From Axinella damicornis (Eukaryota > Porifera > Demospongiae > Axinellida > Axinellidae), in NCBI GenBank assembly GCA_963931865.1, contig OZ007511.1, positions 3,124,198 to 3,188,197 of the forward strand: 64,000 nucleotides of DNA. The letters run 5' to 3'. Position 1 is the stretch's first letter. Each line of letters begins with the position of its first letter. Positions 51,901 to 62,400 of this stretch are shown here, piece after piece. The position numbers and the translations under genes were made by a program. Below the pieces are notes generated by a model, which made no database searches, was not told where the DNA came from, and saw nothing but the letters and a program-made list of their open reading frames with translations.

Positions 51901-52655
51901 TACACTGGATGCACAAACTTTGCTGAGCTACCCATATATAGCTACCCATCATCAGTCCCATCCATTCAAAGAATGTAGAATGTAGTGATGGGGTGAAGTT
52001 GGCTCAGTAACCCAAAATATCATCTGGGAATGAGGCAAAGAACTGAACATGCATTTGCATGTTGTCTGTGCATGCACAATGGGCAGGTCAGACCTCTTTT
52101 TTCCTCAAAATAGCATCCTGTTTGGATTTAGCAGAATCATAGTTAGCCAAAACTGCCACTCTTGCCGCTTTGCTTCCGAAAGGACTCAAAGGGGGTAATG
52201 CAATGAAAGCAATGTTCTGTGCGTAAAGTAACCCAAGAACAGTACTGATTTAGTTGGTAAGCTATTATACATTTAGTGCTACTCACGTGACCCTCAACGA
52301 ATCAGACGCCTCAGAATCGATCACATGACGGAGCATTAAATCGCTTAATGCACACTTTAGTGTGCATTATCTAGATAATGCACACTTTTCAAAGATCAAA
52401 AGGCTGTCTCGGGTCAGTGAGTTGCACTAAGTAGTTTAGATACCAGTTTGCAGTGCCGCTGATTACGGGTTTTAGTGCACTCGGACAATCTGGTTAACAG
52501 TCTCGGGCGGATAATGCACTCGCCTTCAGCTCGTGCATTATCTCGCCCTCGACCGTTAACTAGATTGCCCTCGTGCACTAAAACCCGTAATGCACTGCAA
52601 AGTAGTATCTAAATATTACATAATTCACACCACAGATTGGTGTATATACATATAC

Positions 52656-52689
<34 letters not shown>

Positions 52690-55600
52690 TTATATATATA
52701 TATATATATATACATACAAGTAGCTGAGCTCGCTTCGCTCACTCAGCTACTTCCCCCTTGTTCGCCTACCGTGCGTAATCCAGCGCCGGACAGCTCTCTG
52801 AAGAGCTGCTTCTCCCCGATTGCGTCCGCTTAAGCTGCTGCTCGCCGTTTGTGTCCGCTTCAGCTGCTGCTCCCGGGCCCGATTGCGGCATCCGCTTCCA
52901 CTGCTGCTCCCCGTTTGCCTCCGCCTCCAGCTGCTGCTCCCCGATTGCGCCCGCTTCAGCTGCTGCTCGCCGCTTTCATGATCAGCTGCTGCTCCCGATC
53001 GTGTCCGCTTTGACTGCTACTCCCCGATTGCATCCGCTTCAACTGCTGCTCCCTGATTGCGTCCGCTTCAACTGCTGCTCGCCCGATTGCGTCCGCTTCG
53101 ACTGCTGCTCCCCAATTGCATACTGGATTCCAACACTCACAGACACACACACACACAGACAGACACATGTTAAAATCTTAATGTATTGATTATATATATA
53201 TAAATTAGCACGAGGCAACATGAGCCATACAGTCTAAAGTACAAGTGTCAAAACCAGGTACATAAGCATATCTGTCTCTGCATGATCAGCCTGCCTCATG
53301 ATTGAATAATCAGCACATCTATAATTACGCACAAACGAAAAACAATATAGAGTACGACAAGATGAGGATGAGGTCAGAAACACAGCACGTACCAGATTGT
53401 TATAAGAGAATTTACAGTAGATCTAATTTACAAAAACGACTATACAAACATTATATACGCACTACAATAATCAGAAACAACATGAAGAATCCCAGTGTGA
53501 CAATTATATGTCAAGGATCATATCCTCTGCAGAACTTTAACATCATGATTACTACGGTAATCAATGAGAATGAAAGAAGGAAGGAATCAGCCTATTCAGC
53601 TATCCATAATTTGACTCACTATAGCTAGTGTAAGCCATCGAGGGACTGGCAGGGTGCCAGATAGTCTCGGTCCCAGACCCAAACCCACCCCAGCACGGAT
53701 CGCATCTAGTATCAGCGATCCGTGCTGGGGTGGTTTGGGTCTGGGGCCGAGACTAGGTGCCAGATTGCCCCAGTGCATGCATTTACTTGGTACATTGGGG
53801 TGACATGAACCGTAAGGCCAACTTCCCTACAACACCATCTTTTCATTCCATTCGGTGTTCCTGGGTTCTGACCCAGTAAAGTGTGGATTATTAACAGTAT
53901 CCTCCGTTTGTGTTTCCCCTCAGGCACTGCACAGTCCCAGACATTGAGACTTGGGTTTTCAGAGGAACAATATTCAGGAAATGAAGGTCCAGATCGACAA
54001 TCAACACTACCAAACATGCCATGTACAGTGACTATTAGACTTCAGAGTACTACAATTGAAACTCCCCTAACATTTCGAATCGTTCCTCAAACTATTGCTG
54101 AAAATCTTGCTGCCAATGGTCCACCCCCCACAGCAATACTCCGAGGAGCCAATGCTTCAAGTGAGAATATGTGACTACATCTGTACCATGTAACTGATCA
54201 ACGTATTTGTTCTCAAGCATCCTGGGAGAAGACAGCCTGGTATCTACTGCTTCTGCCTGCATCAGCATTCCTTATAGCTACTATCCCTTGGGGACACTGC
54301 ATGCAGCATGAAGGAATTACTCTGGACTTTATTTTGCTCACTTCACTGGTATTTGAAGAAGTTCTGCAACACTCTCGCATTCTCTGATACGGTATTGCAC
54401 ATGTCTCTCCATGCAGGGATGGACTTCGATATGCAACCACTTGAGGTTACAATGGCAGCAGGAGCAGAAGTGGTGATGGCTGATATTCCCATTGTTGATG
54501 ATGAAATAAATGAAGCAGAAGAAGAGTTTGTTGTGGTTTTGGAGCTTGTCAGTAGCATCACCAATCCAGTGGAGTTCACCACTCAAACTACTGTGTGTAG
54601 GATTCCCCGAAGTGATCGTAAGTGCCACTTGAAGTATAGGTAGTATGAAATGTTATAAGCATGGGCTACAGACTACATCACGTAATTGATATATTGGTAC
54701 CAGTTAACCCAGGCTCCAGCTGGCAAATGGAGCCTATAGGAATAAGGTTTGTGCAATACGATGTCAGAGAATGTAGTATCGTTCTGGGAAGAAAGTATAC
54801 AATGTCATAATTGCAAACGTATCTTAGGGAGTTAATTGACAAACAAATCTCACACTTACTGAGATTCAATTAACCTGAGAAAGTTTTCATCCGCTGCAAA
54901 GACTCTTCAATGTTCTTATGTCATCAGCATGCGGAAAACCTGCAGTGTAATACCTATTGACTGACAGACCCAACCCAGATGTCTGCAGTGGCAACTTCAG
55001 AAAATCAAACTGTGCTTAGTGTTGTGCACTGAAAAGTCAAGCCCAACAGTGATCATAGCTACTCAGTAAGTCTGCTAGACACCTTGTTTGCTCCTTTCTG
55101 CCTTGGGCGGTGTGTCAGCCAGTCTTCCACAAGGTAAGCCTTGAGTTTTCACCTGCAGTGGCCAGTCTCCAACATATAGCAGCAGTTGTGACCTATGTCA
55201 AGGTCAGTTTGATTTTCAAACCTACATGCACATCCTGCTGCTGCTACAGTGCATACGTGATGTTGATTCACATAAAATTCAAGTTTCTTTTGGTAAGTAT
55301 AGTTTGTATGGGCATGTGCTTGTATTAGTGTTTTTCACTATTCACTATGTCCTTTGCAATTTGCATAAAGTTTTATAGAAAAAAAAAAAAAAAAAAAAAA
55401 AAGTGTCATGTACAGACATGCACCTTTGGAAAGTTTTGCCACCAGCACAGGAACATTATGCCATGCTTCAAGCAACATGCACAACTTGCTTCCTATGCTT
55501 AATTTGTACAAAAACAGATATTTCAAGGCTGGATTAGGACTGTAGTTGGCTGATCAGGCTCACTCAAGTGCTCCACAATTAGCTACACAAGCTAATATTT

Positions 55601-56424
55601 AATTTTCTGTGTTCATTGCCCTTTTCTGTTCTTCCTCCACTAGCAATTGAAATCGGATTTAGACATTGAACACAATGAAACCCAAAGAAATTTCTTGGTA
55701 GTCCTTGAAAAAGACTGTCAGTCTGAACAAACATTTGATATTCGAATTCAGATTAGTACTCCATACATGGCATTGATTGACGAATGTAGCTGGTTGCTTA
55801 CTAGTGCCCTACAATTGCACAGCTGAAGTCCATCTCCTAGTTGTTCATTTTCTGTGTTGATTGCCCTTTTCTGTTCTTCCCCCACTAGCGATTGAAATTG
55901 GATTTAGAGAAGCAAGCGTTGAACACAATGAATCAGCAACAACATTCACGGCAATCATTGAAAAAGATCGTCAGTCAGAGCAGACATTTGTTATTCGAAT
56001 TCAGATTAATACTCCACGAATACAAGGAGTTGGGGAACCTGCAACAGCTTTTCCAACACAACCTGCGGATTTTAGACTTGGGTCTACAAATGTTATCTCT
56101 GTGATACTGACACCTGCAGATAATGACACTGTGCTTGCTTACCAGATAATTGAGGATAATATACCAGAGAACACGGAGGTCTTCCAGCTGTCTTCTGATC
56201 CTGATCCAAACGTACCAAATAATCCTGAATTCAACTGTGATGCTGATCCCATGTTTCGATTCAATGGTCGTGATTGCTTTCCAGATTTCCAAGTACTAAT
56301 CCTGGATAATGATGGTTAGCTACTATATAATGGTGATTGTAAGGGAGACTAGCTAAACCTCATGACTGCAACAGTAAGACTGAATTAGATGTTCTAGCAC
56401 ATCATCAATACATTAAGATTTTAA

Positions 56425-56480
<56 letters not shown>

Positions 56481-59400
56481 ACGGAAGTGGGATGTTCGTG
56501 GGGCGGGACTAGACTAGTGGTGCGCGACCTTCGTACTTCAATTTACGAACCTCGAACTCTGCCAAGAATGATCGAAAACATTGGGCCCGGGCATATAGCG
56601 CATGGACTGGAATCCAACTGGGGCTACAAGCGGATGCATGCAATCGGAGAGCAGCAGTCGAAGCGGACGCAATCGGGAGCAGCAGTTGAAGAGTGCATAG
56701 GGTTTAAATGACGTCTATAGACGTCAATGGGCTTAAAGGGTTAATGAGATTCATAGTTGGTGGGAATGGGCCCTCAAAACGGTCTAGACTTGCACTGTGT
56801 GCCACTTTGGGATGGTTTGCCGATTTTTAATGAGATTCATTGATCCTCCATGCACATATTAATGAGATTCATAGTTGGTGGGAATGGGCCCTCAAAATGG
56901 CCTAGAATGGCACTGTGTGCCACTTTGGGACGGTTTGCCGATTTTTAATGAGATTCATTGATGCTGCCCTATACTTAGTACTAGGCTGACTCAGCTATAG
57001 TCTTGGTCCCAGACCCAACCAACCCCAGCACGGATTGCTTTTAGTATCCGCGCGGGGAAGGAAGAACGTATTTCTGTGCGTTATACTGGAAGCGATACAC
57101 GCGCTGGATAAACGGCGGATCTGGGAACGAGACTAACGTTGTGTACGTACTATGTATGCGAATCGAGTTGCTGATCTGGCGCAAGTCCAGCTATCGACGT
57201 AGCCAGCGACTGGCAAACTAAATTCAAGCTAGCTACCGGTCCCTGCTGCTCATGCTATGGCTCTATTATATATACCACGTAGTTCAGGGCCGTACCTAGC
57301 ATAGGGGCAAGGGGGGCAACTGCCCCCCCAGAGAACTTGACTTCCTTGCATTCACTTACTGACTTACCGCTGCTCTGATACTACAGCTATGCTGACTGCA
57401 AGTACCGACTAAGCAGTGGCTTGACCGTTCGTGGGCTGAAAGGCAGACATAGTTGGTCTAGGTTTACAAGGCTTGCTACACAATTTAAATTTTACATCAA
57501 TTATTATAATTAGAAAATGAAGCAATAACGCAGTGTTCAATTGACTGTCCACGTGGTTGTAGTAATCTGTCGACGATGAAAAGAAGGTCCACACAGATTT
57601 AATTGTCATTATAAGCCACTTCTATTTTATGATAATTTCAAACCTTGTTTACAATCTACATTTGCATTTTTGTCTACCCTGTGAGCTGTTACCATTGCAA
57701 AATAATGGTACATTCCTTCTCATTTTGGGCCTTCACAGATTTGCGTTAGAAAATTTCTGGGACTTACCACAAACAGTCGCTATAGCTCTTCAGATAAAGC
57801 AGACCTGCTGTCAAAGTACATTCTTAGTGACATTTTAGTGCTAGTGCTGTCAAGATATTGGGAAGTTCCTAGTGTGAGACAGAGGCAGATATTTCACTGT
57901 AGCAATCTAGAAAGAGGAGTTGGCACCAATGGCATCCATGGTAATCTTCCATGAAGGGTAAATTACCGGGTCCTGCCTACCAATTGTATCGCAGATACAA
58001 CAAACGAATAATAATTATTAGGAATGGAACAATCTGATTGGCCCATGGAACAATCTGCCATGATAAGCAGTTTGTAAACTAAGTATGCTATTATAGTGTG
58101 TGTATTCCCTGTTTGTGGCTGTTGACATGTAGTTACAAGTAGTGTTCAACATGCAAAGTTTCCATATTCTTCTCACCTTATAGTTGTTGTGATTGGATAT
58201 GTGGAGACACTGGTTGAAGTTGATGAAAGTGATGGGCAAGCTACTCTCAATGTCAACATCAGTTTCCCAGCACCTGACCCACTACTTGGGTTTCTGATCA
58301 TGTTCAGGCTTGATGCAACCATGATGAATATCACAGCAGGTATGTCGGTAATGCTCCTCAATTTTTATCAATCACTTCCATATTATTGTGATACACGTTT
58401 ACATGTCCAGGACCAAGACCAGCTTCATTTGGCCGGTTTGATCCTCGGTTTACACCTGGGTTACATGACTATCAGGAGATTGCTCCTGGAAGTGTCCTTC
58501 CACGTGATTTTGAGGATAACCGACGCTCACAAACCTTCAGTGTGGTGATATATGAGGATGACGTTCCTGAAGGTGTAGAAGAACTGAATATTACCCTGTC
58601 TCTTCAGGACCCAAGCCTTGCAAACAGGGTGACAGTGACGACACCTGCTGTGGCTACTGTGAGAATACGGGACAATGACAGTAAGTTTGATACAACTAGT
58701 GGGTGGTTTCATGCATAATCACATACTTATGTGGCGAACAAGACAGAGTCTGGAGGACTATACCCATTGTGTCACCTGTCCATAGCTACATGTCTCACTC
58801 ATAAACGTGGCACCATACACATTTGTATATTGTAATCAGATCACAATGGACAGTATTACTATATAAGCTGTCACTGTACCTCTGAATTGCTCTTGATCGT
58901 ATCAAACATTACATTGGTGGCAGCGGTGGGATGGCGACCCCGACTCCGCAGATACGGGCACCGCGTCCCTACAGCGTGGGCGACGACTTCGCCCTGTGGG
59001 TACGGCGATTTGAGGCGTATTCCCGGGCAGTCAAAATTCCCGATGACAAACTCTCAGATGCCTTGCTGGCTCTGTTGGACGATGCAGCCTTCAGAGCGTT
59101 TGACTTGCTAGGGTTGGAGGAAGAAACTGCGAAGGACTACAAGCAGCTGGTGGAGGCCATCATCCCTGAGCAATGCCAGGATGGAATTGAACGGGTCATT
59201 GGGTATGGTAGCCGCAGCTTGACCAAAGCTGAGAGAAACTACAGCACCACTCGGAAGGAGTTGCTTGCCATGGTGTATTTCCTTCGGCATTTCCGTTGTT
59301 ACCTACTGGGGCGACCTTTTGTGGTCAGAACTGACCATGCAGCACTCCGGTGGCTCCAGGAGTTTAAACAGCCAGAGGGTCAGCTTGCAAGGTGGCTGGA

Positions 59401-62400
59401 ACAGCTGCAAGAATTTGACTTCCAGACCGAGCACAGGCCGGGGAAGCTGCATAGCAATGCGGACGCCCTCTCAAGAGTACATCAACCACAGGCAACTACT
59501 GTTTGCAACGCCACCACTTCAGGTGCGTGGGCCCCCTCTTGGTCACCTTCACAGTTGCAAGAGGCACAGTCGACTGACCCTACACTGGGTGTTGTCTTGG
59601 GTTGGATGAAACAAACACAACAGCGGCCCTCCACGACACAAGTTGCTGGCAATAGTCCGGCTGTACGTACCCTCTGGGCCCAGTGGAACAGGCTGGAACT
59701 GATTGATGGTCTTCTCTATCGCTGGTGGGAAGACACCAAATTGGGCACTCGGAGTAAACAGCTCATTGTGCCCCACAGCCTCGTGCCTCAAGTGTTAAGA
59801 GCTCTCCATGATGGTGCAGGAGGTGGCCACTTGGGCGTGAACAAGACCCTCACCAAGGCCAGGCAACGGTTCTATTGGCCAGGATTAAGGGACGATGTGG
59901 AGCAATGGTGCCGACAGTGCAAAGATTGTGCTGAAACTAAGTCTCCAACACCATCTGCCCGTGCTCCACTCAGTCCAAGTGTTGTTGGGTACCCCATGGA
60001 GAGAATTGCTTTGGACCTGTTTGGCCCATTGCCAGTCACCGAGCGTGGAAACAAGTACATACTTGTTATCAGCGACTACTTTACTCGGTGGGTGGAAGCG
60101 TACCCGCTACCCAACCAGGAGGCCCCTGTTGTGGCAAAGTTGCTGGTGAACGAGTGGATATGCAGATTCGGAGTTCCCGAAGTCATTCACTCAGATCAGG
60201 GAAAGAATTTTGAGTCTCACCTCTTTGCTGAAGTTTGCCACCTTCTGGGGATGGAGAAGACTCGGACAACACCTTACCACCCGCAGTCCGACGGGCTAGT
60301 GGAGCGGTTCAACCGCACACTACGGATGCTCCTAACCGTCAGAATGAACCAAGTCCCACCCGACACCTGGGACGATGAGCTCCCCATGGTGATGTTGGTG
60401 TACCGCTCTAGTGTGCAAGAGAGTACCGGCTTTACTCCATTTCGGCTGATGTTTGGACGCGAGGTCCAACTGCCTGTTGATATTATTTATGGAGGGGGGC
60501 CTGCCCCGGGAGAGGCGCACAATGATTATGTGGCACAGTTAAGTGAACGCCTGCAGAAAGCCTACCAACTGGTACGAGACCACTTGAGAGCCACACAAAG
60601 ATACCAAAAACAATATTATGACAGAAAAGCAACCGGCGGGCGCTACCAACCAGGAGATCTGGTGTGGCTCTACTCCCCAGCTGTTCCAAAAAGAAGCTGC
60701 CCAAAATTCCACAGACCTTGGAAAGGCCCCTACAGAGTCCTGAAAGTGTTGTCCGACGTCACATATCGGATTCAGTTGGTGGACTACCAACAGGGTCGTC
60801 GTGACCGCCGACGTCGGCACAGAGTGGTGGTACATTTTAATCGACTCAAGCCCTGCTGCGAACAGAACATCCCTCAGACACCAACTATTGAAGCGTCACA
60901 ATCACCTGTCAACACTCCAACTCCAACAAATGAGAACCCTGCGTCAGTTGATGAGTGGGTTCCTTTGATTGAGCAGCCTCCGGAAAATCACCAAGGTACC
61001 TTGCAAGGTCATTTCCAAAGTGACCAGCAGCCACAAGGTGGCCAAAGTGACCAGCAGCCACAAGGTGGCCAAAGTGACCAGCAGCCACAAGGTGGCCAAA
61101 GTGACCAGCAGCCACAAGGTGGCCAAAGTGATCAGCAGCCACAAGGTGGCCAAAGTGATCAGCAGCCACAAGGTGGCCAAAGTGAACAGCAGCCACAAGG
61201 TGGCCAAAGTGAGAATCCACGAGGTGGAAATCTCTGGAAAGGAAGACTACGAAGAACTGTTCATCCACCCGACCATTACCAACCAGGGATGATGGCCTCC
61301 ACCCAACGAGGGGGGGAATAGTGTGGCGAACAAGACAGAGTCTGGAGGACTATACCCATTGTGTCACCTGTCCATAGCTACATGTCTCACTCATAAACGT
61401 GGCACCATACACATTTGTATATTGTAATCAGATCACAATGGACAGTATTACTATATAAGCTGTCACTGTACCTCTGAATTGCTCTTGATCGTATCAAACA
61501 TTACACTTATATAGTTGCCATACATTTACTCCCATAGAAAAGCGTGCATTTTTTTCCCCAAATTGCACGGTTATTGTAGCCCGAGGGCTGTCAGAAATTG
61601 CACGGTTACGAAGCGGCCGCGGCGCGCGCTAACCAATCAGGTGAAGCTCCGCCCTAGCAACGAGCGTCCGCGTCATGGCTACACCTCGTTTTCATTAGCA
61701 ACAGTTGAAAATGGCTGTACTGTGTGAGCACTCGCGTTGTTTAAGCTTTCTTAAGAGTGTATAATAATAAGAAGAGAGTATCGAACTTGTTATGTATGCG
61801 GAAAGTAACGTGACATCCAGTATGGTGCACGTGATCCACACAGACTCGTCAACTATTGTACTCCCCGATATGGCCGAGTTTACTTGCTGCACGCACGCCT
61901 TGATCGTCGAGTCAATGAGGCTAGCTAGCTGTGGTACGGTAGCCATGGCGTCTATGCCAGGTAAGATTGTGTTTTTGACATTATCACCATACCGGATGTC
62001 ACGTTACTTTCCGCATACATTCAACGTTAGCCTATAGCGAGTTCGATACTCTCTTCTTATTATTATACACTCTTGGCTTTCTATACCTGAGCTAAAGAAA
62101 CGCTGTGAGAACCGAACGATGGCGTGGCGAAAGTGTTGTCACAGAAACGGTGGTGCTAGTAGCGCTGCAGCCGTACTGTTCGTGGCTGTATGCGCATGTG
62201 ATAATTGCCAAAAATTCCTGCCGCAAGGTACATGTATACATGCTGTAGATTTTGTTCCATTGAAGTCCATACAAATGCCTGCTATGTACATGGAATGGGT
62301 TTCTGATCTCTGTGGAAAAACCTGAATGGTAAATTCTCAGTTCAACTAGAGGTGTTCATAGAACACATACCCCGCGCAGAATGTCTACAGGATACAGTGC

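Larger units (their letters stand above)
58730..61505 (+). mobile_element. Ty3/Gypsy-type LTR retrotransposon, internally deleted
   Basis: Two 184-bp LTRs (58730-58913, 61322-61505), TG...CA ends and identical by eye, flank a 2.4-kb interior. CTTA occurs on both flanks (58726-58729, 61506-61509), a probable target duplication. TTGGTGGCAGCGGTGGG directly after the 5' LTR is the presumed primer-binding site, and the purine run GAGGGGGGGAATAG before the 3' LTR is the polypurine tract. The element lies in sense orientation in the intron between gene 4 exons 6 and 7. Integrase with C-terminal GPY-type module after RNase H is the Ty3/Gypsy order. Identical LTRs imply recent insertion. Confidence 0.9.

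Noticed and set aside
44393..56700. CRISPR array from regularly repeated 29-bp units
   Set aside because: Units are directly joined with no unique spacers, the surrounding genes are intron-containing animal genes, and there are no cas genes.
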